Part shown: piece by piece, positions 9,501 to 15,490 of the stretch
Numbering within the stretch: the first letter of the stretch is position 1
Layout: every line of letters starts with the position of its first letter
Assembly: GCA_036244855.1 (NCBI GenBank)
Contig: BQKZ01000574.1
Location: 120,033-136,749 of the forward strand
Length of the DNA: 16,717 bases
Reading direction: 5' to 3'
From: Temnopleurus reevesii
Taxonomy: Eukaryota > Echinodermata > Echinoidea > Temnopleuroida > Temnopleuridae
The notes under the pieces: generated by a model
What the model saw: only the letters and a program-made list of their open reading frames with translations
Told to the model about the DNA's origin: nothing
Databases searched by the model: none
Position numbers and translations under genes: made by a program

Positions 9501-12500
9501 AGAAGACGGCAGCGGTGAAGTCCAAATGTCAGAAAGAGATCAACTCATTGCAAGGCAGTATGAAGCAGATAAAGAAAAACTTCAAAAGATTAGACTTTTA
9601 TTGGTAAGAAATGATGAACATTTAATGTGGACTCTTTAATATTAAACCACTCTATATTATCCCTGAGTTATACATTTAAATGTAAGCGACCAAACGCTTG
9701 TACTCAAATTGTTGGCAATTGAAAAATATACAACTGTGAATGAAATTGGTAAAGGAACAAGTGGATTAGGGGATGCTTTGGATGGGAGGAGGAAAAGTAT
9801 TATTAAACAAATATTGTTCAAGTTATTAGAAAGGTTTGTTTTTTTCGAAAGGTATAAGCTAGATTGGTTGTATTAGTTGTATAAGCTAAATTCTCAAAAC
9901 AATGGCAGTAAAAAGGTACCGTTGCATGAAGCGATTATGAGGTTTACACTTTTATGGACACATGGTATTTTTCTATAGAATGGACATACTGTACATTTCT
10001 ACAGGATACCCTTTGAATTGTTGCTACAAAGTGATTTTGTTTCCTTGCAACGCTACCATTTGGATGTCATCTTTTTGTAAATTGGTGTTTAATCTTCCAA
10101 AGTATCTGTGTATCCGTTATCTTGCATTCTGATTGCATTTGTCTATAAATTTTCTGATTTTAAATGCTATCATGATGATAATTAAAAATGCATGGTGTGT
10201 TGGTTTAGTCAGTAGAGCGCTTACCTCACACCAGATTTAATTTACGGCCACATCATTCCAAAAGAAGTTAAAAGATGCAATTTGCAGTTATAATGTTTGG
10301 CGTTCAACAAGAAAGGGATAGAGCAATGTTGAACTGCCATTCCTCAGCAGCTGGGCCCATGAATTGAATGGGCTAGAAGAATTTCAGATGTGATTGAATA
10401 AAATTTTGTATTGACTGAATCAGAACATTTCTTATGTATAATTGATTCTTGTATTCTCTTCCCAATTGCAGGCTCGTAAGAATCGTGAAATATCTCAACT
10501 GCAGAGGAAGATTGATGAGGTTCCTACAAGAGCAGAACTCACACAGTATCAGAAGAGATTTGTGGAGTTATATAATCAAGGTACAGGAATTAATTTAAGA
10601 AAATAACATCAAATTATGTTGCAAATTGTGCAGCTACATTATGAGACCTGCCAAGCATTCTCGGCTGTAGATGCCAAATTATTACAAAATATTCATTAGA
10701 TCATGAAGTTTAGCTCATAAGCAAAGAGCTAAACAGCTGAACGAACTAAATTTTCATAGAAATAAGCATTGGACCAAATTCATTCTGAGTAAAGAAAGAC
10801 CTTTTATTCACTCTTTAATTTTGGAAATACTCTCTAAACCTAGAGAAGAATATGATGTCCTATTTTTGCAATAATGTGTACAGCCATTATATAAGAATTG
10901 GATGGGAAGAACCTGATGTTGTACACACCAAAGTTATATTTGTATATGAGTGACTGTCTTACAATATTTTGAGACTGAAAATGCTGTCAAAGCTGTGGAT
11001 TTATTCTCACTTGTTTTGCTCATGAAATTACAACCTGCTATTCTGATGACAGGTCTGAAATCGTTGAAGTACATTTTCTTTTTACAATAATGAAGAAGAC
11101 ATTGTAAGCTGGTCAAATTATTAGATAGTTCAGAAATATTTTTCTTTCGTGTAGTAAATTTGAAAGAGATAGTTTGTAAACTACTTCAAATTAGTGAATA
11201 CTTCTTGCCTTATCCCTACATTTGTACTTGGACAAACACTGATCGTAAGTGCAATTTTTGATGCTGTGCAAAATCAATCTGATTAGTTTTATTTATTGGG
11301 AAAAGGCAGGAAATATTGAATCATTAATTACCCAACAAATAAAACATTTATTTGATATCTTAATTAGATTTTATGATTAAAGTTATATTTTCTATCATTT
11401 GTTCACAGTTGCGAGCACACATCGAGAAACGAAGCAATTCTACACTCTGTACAACACTCTGGACGATACCAAACTCTACTTAGATAAAGAAGTCTCACTA
11501 CTCAACTCAATATATGACAATTTTGAACAGTAAGCATTCATTTTTAACCCTAACTCTACCCTGCTGTTTAGTGACGTGATTTTCTAACACGCCTGATGAC
11601 AAGACTGCATACCCAGTTGTCGCAAATTTGGTCTCAAGAGTTGGATAAGAGCTGAAAGAAAAAGTTGCAATCACACAGAGCGCAAAAAAAAAATTGAATT
11701 GAATTTGAATTTATTTCCTTTTTCATATACATAATCAATACAAAATAACATGACAAGTGAAAAAATTAAAGGAGGCGAGTACCCTGGAAGCACAGCTTGT
11801 TTTGGGATCGCATGGTGCAGGGAAGCGTCGCGGAGGGGGCCATCATGCCCCCCCCCCCCCCCCTGGTAGACATAGGGTTAATCAATCAATGTAAAATAAC
11901 AAGGTCATTTTCCAAAACAGAATATTGGGCCTTACAAACCCATCTGCCCGTCTGCTTGGGGGCAATGAAAATGCTGTCTGGGCAAGCATTTCTAATAGTT
12001 ACTTTTTTGTCATAATGGGCAAGTGGCCATTTTTGCAGAGGCAACATCACCATGCAAATCAAGACTTTGCCAAAGTATTGTTTGTTTTCTGACCATAAGT
12101 TCAACATGAGGTGAATTTTGTTCCTGAATGAAAATATATGTACTGTAGATATGTATTAAAAATTAGGAATTTGGGCAAGCTAGTATTCTTCATGGGCAAT
12201 TAAAATTTCTAGTCAATTGCCCAGTCGGGCAAGTGGTTAAGATGAACAAAATTGCATTCAGGGTTCATATTTCTAGTGCCTATATCTGATAGAACCTTGT
12301 GTATTATTTTGTTGTTTTTATTGTTGAAGAACGTGGTATAAGTTATTCAATTGAATTTAAATTATTTGTATGAGCTTAGAGGATTATTATGCAAAAATTA
12401 TCAAATTACATGATGATTTGACCCCATTTTGATGTGCTAAATATTTTTTTCCCTATCCAGAGCAATGTCGTCATCATCTGGAAAGGACCAGTTTCTCAAG

Positions 12501-14138
12501 CAGTTTGATCAGATTGTCAATGGAGTCAAGAAAAACTATTCCAAGGTTTGTACAGCTAAATCATTGGTTACATGTGATTGCTAGGTATTGTAATTGCAGA
12601 CCCACTGATAAAGAAAACTATATCAAAGAATTGTTCAGATGTTCCTTTAACAAATGGTAATATTTTGATAGATACTTATTTCAGATAATGGGACTACATG
12701 AATGTCCAACTATCTCCTGATCCTCATGTTAAAGGGTTATTCTATGATGATCATAGGTGATAATGCCCAAATCGAAACTTGTAGGACCCACAAAATATGT
12801 TGCACTTCAAAGAAGTTTGTTTTACAGGTTGAGATAAATAACACGCATTCATGTTTTGCGTTATTTGTTCCCCAAATCATTCTCCAAATAAATTTGCCTG
12901 TTTGTGTGTTGCGTCAGAGTTGCGGCAGTTGATCTGTAAGGGCCAATCAAAACCATTTTTTCATGCACACTGTGTCAAAAGGACAGATAGTGCACAAATG
13001 AAAATGCGCCTTCCGATTGCAACTTTGGATCAATATCCTCTCAGAAGGTTTAACTAAGCAAAGTCAAATATATTATGATTTGTGTGATGTAAAATGCATA
13101 AAAGTCCTATCATCTGTTGTTAATTATCAGGTGGAGAAGAAGAAACAGGAGGAGAAGATGAAGAGAGACCAATTCAACGACACCTATTTAGATCTGGTAG
13201 AGAAGCAGAGATTGTACTTTAAAACAGTTAAAGAATTCCAAGAGGTTCGTTATAGTAAATGCATGTTGTCTCGTAGTAGAGTTATACATTGATATACAAT
13301 TACACTCTTGATATGAATATAGCAATATACAGAGCTCTGAAAATGCTCTTTCCCACTTGCCCAGGGCAAGTGAAAATGCTATGCAGGCTATCATTTCTGT
13401 GGCTATAATAATAATAATATTAATAATACATGAGGTATGTAGAGCGCCATTATCCATTATCTATTTGTACAGAAGCAAAACCAACATCAACAGATCAAGA
13501 CTTTGCTAAAGATACACTTATTTTCCATTTGTTTGACTGGTATTATAGCATCTTCTCCAATAATCTTCTTTACCCTTGTTGTATTTTATTCACCATGAAC
13601 TTCAGCAAAGCCTCTACAGACGTGAGGTGCATTCTATGCCAGAATAAAAAAAAAAAAAAAAGATGCACCTTAAAAATCGGTCATAATTTCTTATTTGGGA
13701 AAGTTGAATTTGGGAATTTGGGAGAGTAGTTATTCTTTTGGGGGTTGTAAAATTTTGAATCACTTGTCCAGTAAGGCAAGCTCCTAGAAATATTTTTGTA
13801 GAGGCCTGATATATCCTTAAAGGAACATATTCATTGCCACAGTGTGGTACTTCAGGACTTAAGCACTTCTTCTGTTCATGTCTCTCATTACCACATTACA
13901 TTTTCATGCAATCAAAAACTGTAAATACAGGTATTAAACTGATATATATCACGTGAATAACGCATGTTTTATATGATTTGTTCCCCCAAATTACTTCATA
14001 TTTATCTGAGATGTTGACCATGGTATAAAAAAATAACTTGGTGCTTCATTTTAGTTATTATACTCTTACTCTTCTATTCTTTTACAGGAATGCAGAAAGA
14101 ATGAAATCTTGCTGTCCAAGCTTCAAGCGGCAAACTGA
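421..14138 (+). CDS. CCDC93: CCDC93, C-terminal two thirds, multi-exon, 5' end outside the window
   Basis: CCDC93 is a cytosolic coiled-coil protein that pairs with CCDC22. It holds the COMMD ring and Retriever together in the Commander complex, which works with WASH on endosomes to recycle membrane cargo to the cell surface. Twelve exons with GT/AG borders and matching phases join into 467 codons plus stop. Blocks that match the vertebrate protein as I recall it include [54 protein letters not shown] and a final RKNEILLSK. Vertebrate CCDC93 is about 630 residues, so the missing part is the N-terminal CH-like domain and the start of the linker. Intron phases from A to L are 2,0,0,0,2,0,0,1,2,0,0. 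The span given includes a duplicated first exon (421-575) and a duplicated exon F that are probably assembly artefacts; the summary gives the exon join I favour. No promoter is in the window. Confidence 0.95.
840..1452. mobile_element. GC-rich fold-back element with terminal inverted repeats
   Basis: An insertion of about 613 bases present in the first copy of this intron and absent from the second. The ends are inverted repeats: GACCCCGGTTAGA at 840 and its complement ending at 1452. Both sides are flanked by TAA (837-839 and 1453-1455), as expected for a 3-bp target duplication of the PIF/Harbinger kind. The arms are GC-rich and pair further inside: 951-976 is complementary to 1275-1300 with one mismatch. 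The centre (about 1011-1255) is AT-rich, carries AGCGC...GCGCTATATAA and a (TTA)n run, and codes for nothing recognisable. It is non-autonomous; the family is a guess from the duplication length. Confidence 0.7.
1453..1899 (+). other. Intron A-B, first copy, remainder
   Basis: The part to about 1620 aligns with 3495-3620. After that the two copies are unrelated until about 60 bases before exon B. Each therefore has its own non-coding segment (about 1620-1840 here). The acceptor is CAG at 1897-1899. No gene or clear repeat ends are seen. Confidence 0.6.
1900..1942 (+). pseudogene. CCDC93: Truncated start of CCDC93 exon B, first copy
   Basis: The first 43 bases of exon B, encoding [14 protein letters not shown] after the split arginine codon. 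They match 3933-3975 except at the last base and stop at the single N at 1943. What follows the N is intron sequence of the next copy, not exon. This is best explained as the end of a sequence contig, not as a broken gene. Confidence 0.8.
1943..1943. other. Lone N, probable contig join
   Basis: A single N lies exactly where exon B is interrupted and before sequence that leads into a second copy of the same region. A one-base gap is a usual scaffold placeholder when two contigs are joined without known spacing or with unrecognised overlap. Confidence 0.7.
1944..2537 (+). other. Intron upstream of exon A, second copy
   Basis: Non-coding. Its counterpart for the first copy would lie before the window. 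It contains a homopolymer of 13 C at 2208-2220, preceded by GGGGGGTGTCAAATTGAT, within what looks like an old repeat of unknown family. No gene is seen. Confidence 0.6.
2538..2849. mobile_element. MITE-like element with about 60-bp terminal inverted repeats
   Basis: Positions 2538-2600 (starting GGCCCATATTCTGATGTCAG) are the near-perfect reverse complement of 2788-2849. Both ends are flanked by AAT (2535-2537 and 2850-2852), a possible 3-bp target duplication. The 312-base element has no open frame, so it is a non-autonomous DNA transposon. Its right arm is also seen at 161-222 in the first copy of the intron, so the insertion predates the split of the two copies. Confidence 0.75.
3064..3218 (+). 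CDS. CCDC93: CCDC93 exon A, copy contiguous with the rest of the gene
   Basis: Exon of 155 bases with acceptor CAG at 3061-3063 and donor GTGAG at 3219. It encodes the same protein segment as 421-575 ([13 protein letters not shown] to TLLEYG) and ends in phase 2. The next exon supplies G to finish an arginine codon. Because an uninterrupted exon B follows at 3933, this is the copy to use in a gene model. Confidence 0.9.
3219..3932 (+). other. Intron A-B, second copy
   Basis: Aligns with the first-copy intron to about 3620 at roughly 85 percent and without the fold-back element. It then carries about 250 bases (3630-3880) not found in the first copy. That stretch contains short internal near-repeats around GGTAC and TTAAAGTG. 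The acceptor is CAG at 3930-3932. No gene is seen. Confidence 0.7.
3933..4131 (+). CDS. CCDC93: CCDC93 exon B
   Basis: Exon of 199 bases with acceptor CAG at 3930-3932 and donor GTAGG at 4132. One base completes the arginine, then 66 codons run from [16 protein letters not shown] through a lysine- and glycine-rich linker to [16 protein letters not shown]. The end matches the vertebrate segment RIQSLMTKMTAM; the lysine/glycine linker varies in the family. The 3' third plus donor is repeated four times in the downstream intron. A stop (TGA) lies soon after the donor in frame, so the exon must splice here to continue. Confidence 0.9.
4180..4450 (+). repeat. (GGAT)n microsatellite and degenerate purine-rich flank
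   Basis: A near-pure GGAT/ATGG run lies at about 4188-4290. Degenerate GGAT, GGAG and GGGA units continue to about 4450. Smaller tracts of the same unit recur at 4565-4580 and 4973-4997, with (GATT)n at 4921-4940. Its minus-strand translation gives long IHPS repeats, which are not genes. Confidence 0.9.
4480..4548 (+). pseudogene. Partial copy 1 of exon B 3' end with donor
   Basis: Repeats the last third of exon B. It translates without a break as [20 protein letters not shown] plus VEE and is followed by the same donor context, GAAGAG before GTAGG at 4549. No acceptor precedes it, and the frame from exon B to here is closed by stops, so it is probably not used as an exon. Confidence 0.8.
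4611..4713 (+). pseudogene. Partial copy 2 of exon B 3' end, donor lost
   Basis: Resembles exon B from its GGAGAGGATG segment onward. A short insertion shifts the frame near its start. The later part reads [17 protein letters not shown]. The donor is gone: GAAGAG is followed by CCAGAG. Confidence 0.75.
4786..4860 (+). pseudogene. Partial copy 3 of exon B 3' end, truncated
   Basis: Reads [20 protein letters not shown] and then breaks off into GTACTTGA, an in-frame stop within two codons. The donor end of the exon is missing. Confidence 0.7.
5010..5045 (+). pseudogene. Partial copy 4 of exon B 3' end with donor
   Basis: The last 12 codons only (like [12 protein letters not shown]), followed by GTAGGGAGG at 5046, again a copied donor. 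It lies just after another GGAT tract, like the other copies. Confidence 0.7.
5046..5554 (+). other. Intron B-C, distal part
   Basis: Non-coding, with poly-T and poly-A runs. It ends in TTGATTTCAG at 5545-5554, a normal acceptor. No gene or clear repeat ends are seen. Confidence 0.7.
5555..5641 (+). CDS. CCDC93: CCDC93 exon C
   Basis: Exon of 87 bases, 29 codons, phase 0 at both ends. The acceptor is TTTCAG at 5549-5554 and the donor is GTGTGT at 5642, a weaker donor than the others. It encodes [20 protein letters not shown] then QLAEEYAER, matching the vertebrate LTASSVGQIVGLCSEEI...EYAEK block at the start of the coiled-coil region. Confidence 0.9.
5784..5836 (+). repeat. Short tandem repeat of GCCCTTTTAG units
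   Basis: About four to five copies of an 11-base unit GCCCTTTTAGG with end variants, in the intron between exons C and D. Each unit looks like a small polypyrimidine tract followed by TAG. No role is evident. Confidence 0.8.
6048..6135 (+). pseudogene. Broken copy 1 of exon D
   Basis: Follows an acceptor-like CTGTTTTTAG at 6038-6047 and aligns to exon D, most clearly over the GAGAGGATGAG and GCTCAGCAGCAT segments and GGGTCATTACA. In the exon D frame it soon meets TGA and later TAG. The donor end of the exon is absent. The intron just upstream (from about 5997) also resembles that before exon D. Confidence 0.75.
6211..6260 (+). pseudogene. Broken copy 2 of exon D
   Basis: Follows TTTTTGCAG at 6202-6210 and aligns to the middle of exon D over GTAGAAAATTAACCCGAAAA and GGCTCAGCAGCATC. 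The frame is broken and the donor end is missing. GACCTCTGACCTTTAACC upstream repeats the pre-exon sequence of the other two units. Confidence 0.7.
6320..6439 (+). CDS. CCDC93: CCDC93 exon D
   Basis: Exon of 120 bases, 40 codons, phase 0 at both ends. A T-rich tract and CTTCAG end at 6319; the donor is GTAATT at 6440. It encodes [20 protein letters not shown] then [20 protein letters not shown]. It matches the vertebrate segment with SELSAEESPEKL...LNKQIAQKTK and is predicted coiled coil. It is the last and only intact member of a three-unit tandem array. Confidence 0.9.
6440..7285 (+). other. Intron D-E
   Basis: Non-coding. It holds the retroposon-like tail at 6557-6680 and a run of 13 C at 7096-7108. 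The acceptor TTTTTTCAG ends at 7285. Nothing else is recognised. Confidence 0.7.
6557..6680 (-). mobile_element. 3' tail of a retroposon-like element
   Basis: Read on the minus strand, a GC-richer segment (GGACCCCACGGAAGACC, 6660-6676) is followed by AT-rich sequence, GAAATAAATTCAA and a (TCAA)n tail at 6559-6577. A polyadenylation-like motif followed by a short simple-repeat tail is typical of non-LTR or SINE 3' ends. No coding part is present, so the class is uncertain. Confidence 0.5.
7286..7419 (+). CDS. CCDC93: CCDC93 exon E
   Basis: Exon of 134 bases with acceptor TTTTCAG ending at 7285 and donor GTGAGT at 7420. It encodes 44 residues plus two bases: [20 protein letters not shown], then [20 protein letters not shown] and GENK. 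The heptad-like pattern is coiled coil and matches the vertebrate stretch ending TYSEKLDKEQAALEKI. It ends in phase 2; exon F supplies the last base of an alanine codon. Confidence 0.9.
7420..8141 (+). other. Intron E-F
   Basis: Non-coding and T-rich. It contains the inverted-repeat element at 7825-8022 and ends in TTCTGCAG at 8134-8141. No gene is seen. Confidence 0.75.
7825..8022. mobile_element. 198-bp MITE-like element with 14-bp inverted repeats
   Basis: The ends are perfect inverted repeats CAGACCTCCCAACC (7825-7838 and the complement 8009-8022). Both sides carry ATTATG (7819-7824 and 8023-8028), a likely target duplication. There is no coding capacity. The CAG-type end recalls hAT-like elements, but a 6-bp duplication is short for hAT (usually 8), so the family is left open. 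Confidence 0.75.
8142..8223 (+). CDS. CCDC93: CCDC93 exon F
   Basis: Exon of 82 bases with acceptor TTCTGCAG ending at 8141 and donor GTGAGT at 8224. One base completes alanine, then 27 codons [20 protein letters not shown] and EFRAHCK. This is one of the best conserved parts of the protein (vertebrate [22 protein letters not shown]). A second copy lacking the first 23 bases starts right after the N at 8334. Confidence 0.93.
8334..8334. other. Lone N, probable contig join
   Basis: The repeat unit 8165-8333 ends directly before this N and its second copy (8335-8503) begins directly after it. This is the expected pattern when two overlapping contigs are placed end to end. Confidence 0.85.
8335..8393 (+). 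pseudogene. CCDC93: Partial second copy of exon F
   Basis: Matches 8165-8223 with one base change (CTG to CTC, silent) and has donor GTAAGT at 8394. It lacks an acceptor and the first 23 exon bases because it begins at the N. It should not be annotated as an additional exon. Confidence 0.85.
8663..8780 (+). pseudogene. Broken exon G copy, unit 1
   Basis: An acceptor-like TTTGTAG ends at 8662. The copy reads [20 protein letters not shown] and [14 protein letters not shown], then meets TGA at 8774-8776 because of a one-base insertion relative to unit 2. No donor follows. Confidence 0.8.
8885..8955 (+). pseudogene. Older degraded exon G segment, unit 1
   Basis: Aligns to the middle of exon G (the part encoding [20 protein letters not shown]): CGAAGATGAATTTAGCGAGA then ATCAGAATGAGATCAATTCA. 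It has no intact frame and no splice sites. Its counterpart in unit 2 is 9279-9350. Confidence 0.65.
9059..9208 (+). pseudogene. Exon G copy with open frame but no donor, unit 2
   Basis: An acceptor-like ATGTAG ends at 9058. The frame stays open for 49 codons: [38 protein letters not shown], then a tail [11 protein letters not shown] unrelated to exon G, and TGA at 9206-9208. Similarity to exon G ends at the GAAGCA codons, so the donor half was never copied. It could serve only as an alternative last exon; AATAAA occurs near 9370. A relic is more likely. Confidence 0.7.
9279..9350 (+). pseudogene. Older degraded exon G segment, unit 2
   Basis: Aligns to the middle of exon G through GAGGGGCAAAGATGAATG and ATCCAAATGTCAGAATGAGA. 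The frame is broken and there are no splice sites. It is the counterpart of 8885-8955 in unit 1. Confidence 0.65.
9457..9603 (+). CDS. CCDC93: CCDC93 exon G
   Basis: Exon of 147 bases, 49 codons, phase 0 at both ends, with acceptor CCTGTAG ending at 9456 and donor GTAAGA at 9604. It encodes [40 protein letters not shown] and KLQKIRLLL. It matches the vertebrate EEMTRLQQEIENL ... YNMEKEKLYKIRLLQ; the vertebrate insert between these blocks is longer. Only this copy has the second block and a donor. Confidence 0.92.
9604..10471 (+). other. Intron G-H
   Basis: Non-coding apart from the SINE-like element at 10193-10425. The acceptor AATTGCAG ends at 10471. No gene is seen. Confidence 0.7.
10193..10425 (+). 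mobile_element. Possible tRNA-derived SINE
   Basis: It starts with a tRNA-like A-box region, GGTTTAGTCAGTAGAGCGCT at 10202-10221, and ends near ATTGAATAAAATTTTGTATTG, an A/T-rich tail-like sequence. The expected B box (GGTTCGAAxC) is not recognisable, so either it is decayed or the match is a coincidence. Confidence 0.4.
10472..10580 (+). CDS. CCDC93: CCDC93 exon H
   Basis: Exon of 109 bases, 36 codons plus one base, with acceptor TTGCAG ending at 10471 and donor GTACAG at 10581. It encodes [20 protein letters not shown] and [16 protein letters not shown]. It is nearly the vertebrate [36 protein letters not shown]. The proline in DEVP interrupts the coiled coil in both. Confidence 0.96.
10581..11408 (+). 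other. Intron H-I
   Basis: AT-rich and non-coding. The acceptor TTCACAG ends at 11408. I see no repeat ends or RNA gene in it. Confidence 0.75.
11409..11529 (+). CDS. CCDC93: CCDC93 exon I
   Basis: Exon of 121 bases. Two bases complete a valine, then 39 codons [20 protein letters not shown] and [19 protein letters not shown], then CA of a split glutamine. Donor GTAAGC at 11530. The [13 protein letters not shown] and LLNSI blocks are family hallmarks. Confidence 0.96.
11684..11875 (-). mobile_element. 3' tail of a second retroposon-like element
   Basis: On the minus strand the element runs through a GC-richer stretch (CCCTGCACCATGCGATCCC, 11806-11824) into AT-rich sequence, GAAATAAATTCAAATTCAA and a poly-T end. 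The AAATAAATTCAA terminal pattern is like that at 6557-6680. A run of 16 G (C on the plus strand, 11848-11863) lies at its upstream side. No coding part is seen. Confidence 0.45.
11913..12296 (+). repeat. GGGCAAG-rich intron repeat, copy 1
   Basis: Shares ordered blocks with 13326-13815: GCAATGAAAATGCTGT, AACATCA...ATCAAGACTTTGC, GAATTTGGG and a closing CCAGTCGGGCAAG-like block followed by TTTCTAGTGCCTATATCTGATA. The motif GGGCAAG or its complement recurs several times. The copies are diverged and have no open frame. Confidence 0.6.
12297..12460 (+). other. End of intron I-J
   Basis: T-rich intron end with acceptor CTATCCAG at 12453-12460. Confidence 0.8.
12461..12545 (+). CDS. CCDC93: CCDC93 exon J
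   Basis: Exon of 85 bases. One base completes glutamine, then 28 codons [20 protein letters not shown] and GVKKNYSK. Donor GTTTGT at 12546. It matches the vertebrate [21 protein letters not shown]; the serine-rich start is variable in the family. Confidence 0.93.
12546..13130 (+). other. Intron J-K
   Basis: Non-coding. A stretch near 12835-12890 (AATAACACGCATTCATG, TTGTTCCCCAAAT) loosely resembles 13955-13995 in the last intron and may be a dispersed repeat. The acceptor ATTATCAG ends at 13130. Confidence 0.65.
13131..13244 (+). CDS. CCDC93: CCDC93 exon K
   Basis: Exon of 114 bases, 38 codons, phase 0 at both ends, with acceptor ATTATCAG ending at 13130 and donor GTTCGT at 13245 (a weak donor). 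It encodes [20 protein letters not shown] and [18 protein letters not shown], almost the vertebrate [38 protein letters not shown]. This is coiled coil near the C-terminus. Confidence 0.96.
13326..13815 (+). repeat. GGGCAAG-rich intron repeat, copy 2
   Basis: Same order of blocks as 11913-12296: CTTGCCCAGGGCAAGTGAAA, AACATCAACAGATCAAGACT, GAATTTGGGAATTTGGG and GTAGAGGCCTGATATATCC. It is interrupted at about 13404-13465 by an (ATA)n stretch with TAGAGCGCC and at 13647-13661 by a run of A. Both copies lie in the same orientation in introns of one gene. Confidence 0.55.
13816..14087 (+). other. End of intron K-L
   Basis: AT-rich, non-coding, with a pyrimidine tract and TTTTACAG ending at 14087. 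Confidence 0.8.
14088..14138 (+). CDS. CCDC93: CCDC93 exon L, C-terminus and stop
   Basis: Starts after TTTTACAG (14080-14087) and encodes [16 protein letters not shown], then TGA at 14136-14138. The vertebrate end is EGRKNEMLLSKVKAKAS, so length and sequence agree and this is the natural C-terminus. A longer open frame across this exon (14038-14292) is in another frame and is not the protein. Confidence 0.94.
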   Translation, partial: ECRKNEILLSKLQAAN

Positions 14139-15130
14139 CCATGCACACCGAGATTTTTATAAAGTACTTCCAGCTCAGCACATACATTGCCAAATCATGT
14201 TAAGCCTCTCTCTGACGCCTGTAGGCTATAAAATTCAAGTGAGCTTTGTAAGTCAGTGGTGTTTGTATGATGCCCCGTTCAATTTACTGTGACTGAATGC
14301 TGCTGAAATCCAGAATGTAGCCCAGAAACACCTATGAATCGAATATGTATCCAGTTAGAGTATTAGAGATAAGTGACACACTTGGAAAATTCCACATGGG
14401 CGGTAACAGAAATACATGCTCTTTTGTCTTTTGGTCTGTTAAAGCTCAGTGAAAGGTCAGTGACAGACTTTCAGTGACGGTCAAACTTGTTGAAATGTAG
14501 TATAAAGTAAGTGCTAGCATGTGGGAAGGAAGAAACATTTTTATAAACCACATGGATGGCTCCAAGGTAAGAAGATTGTTCATAGAATTTCATCAGAGAA
14601 TTGTCCTGTTTTGGTCATTAAATTTCAGTGAGACATGGGGAAGATTATGTCCATCTAAGGGCCATTTTTATATGCATAAATTTTACGCCATAGTTTTGAT
14701 TTTTAATGGAGCTATTTCTAAGCCGCAGTTTAAGGGGTGTTGCTCCAAACTTGCGATCAATTGCAAGTTGCAGTTTTATGCAAGTTCTTCTTTTATGCGA
14801 TTTTTTTGTAAAGAGCGCAGACTGTGCACAAATTGAAATATGCATATTAATCTGCAACTGATTTGCAATTGATCACAAGTTTCGACCAACATCCCCTTAA
14901 TGCTTTTAGAGATACATCTAACTCGGACTGATTTTTCAGTCAATCTTGAATTATGTAAATCTACGTACTTCCGGTATGTAATCCAGCCAAAGCAGTGACA
15001 ATGTATCCAGTCAAGATTATCACTCTTATTGTTATTCAGGAAACTTTCAGACTTAAAAACTCCAAGTTGCTTTGTTCAGGGGAAGACGTATTGACTTCAA
15101 TCAGACAGACCAGTCACACAAATGTGATTT
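14139..15130 (+). other. CCDC93: 3' UTR and downstream region of CCDC93
   Basis: No coding potential is seen after the stop. No AATAAA occurs on the plus strand until about 15412; an ATTAAA variant is near 14618, so the transcript end cannot be fixed from sequence. The TTAA-flanked element at 14730-14900 lies inside and may be part of the 3' UTR. Confidence 0.5.
14730..14900. mobile_element. 171-bp MITE-like element flanked by TTAA
   Basis: Positions 14730-14772 (TTAAGGGGTGTTGCTCCAAA...) are the imperfect reverse complement of 14857-14900. TTAA at both ends (14730-14733 and 14897-14900) would suit a piggyBac-type TTAA target duplication, but the TTAA may instead belong to the repeat. Weaker pairing may extend outward to about 14710 and 14920. 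No coding sequence. Confidence 0.65.
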
Positions 15131-15204
15131 GATTCATCTTTTATTGCAACCATTATAAAAATATAATTTTACACCTTGTACAAAATTGAAACAATGTTGT
15201 TCAT

Positions 15205-15490
15205 ACATTATAATTATTATAATTATACGCTCTTATATAGCGCCTAACACAAACTTTATAAGTCGTCTCTAAGCGCTCTACAATGTTGCATAATTACCCT
15301 GGCTTTAGCAGTGCAGCATGCTTGCATTTCAAGGAAAAAGTTCCTGCCAGGTACACATTCACTTCTCCTGGGTCAAGCGCAGCACAATGTGGATGAATTT
15401 CTTGCTGAAGGAAATAAACGTCATGCATGAGTTTCGAACCTGCGACCCTCTAGTTGAAAGGCGAGAGTCTAACCCACTACATCATGACGA
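15205..15490 (-). mobile_element. tRNA-derived SINE on the minus strand
   Basis: Read on the minus strand, the head (15487-15429) is tRNA-like: GTAGTGGGTTAGACTCTCGC resembles an A box and GCAGGTTCGAAACTC contains a good B box. A body of about 150 bases follows, then AGCGCTTAGAGACG, GCGCTATATAAGAGCG and an (AATTAT)n-like tail at 15207-15227. Internal promoter, body and simple-repeat tail make this a SINE rather than a tRNA gene. The GCGCTATATAA end also occurs within the fold-back element at about 1180-1225. Confidence 0.75.

Noticed and set aside
10202..10260. A tRNA gene on the plus strand
   Set aside because: Only an A-box-like stretch is present; no B box or cloverleaf can be drawn.
2208..11863. 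Three runs of 13-16 C (2208-2220, 7096-7108, 11848-11863) as regulatory or structure-forming sites
   Set aside because: They lie in introns, in or near repeats, and homopolymer length is unreliable in assemblies; nothing ties them to a function.
14038..14292. Open frame of 84 residues over the last exon
   Set aside because: It overlaps exon L in the wrong frame. The CCDC93 frame continues from exon K at phase 0 and stops at 14136-14138, matching the family C-terminus.
15429..15487. A tRNA gene on the minus strand
   Set aside because: A and B boxes are recognisable, but acceptor-stem pairing is not evident and a SINE body with an AT-rich tail follows.
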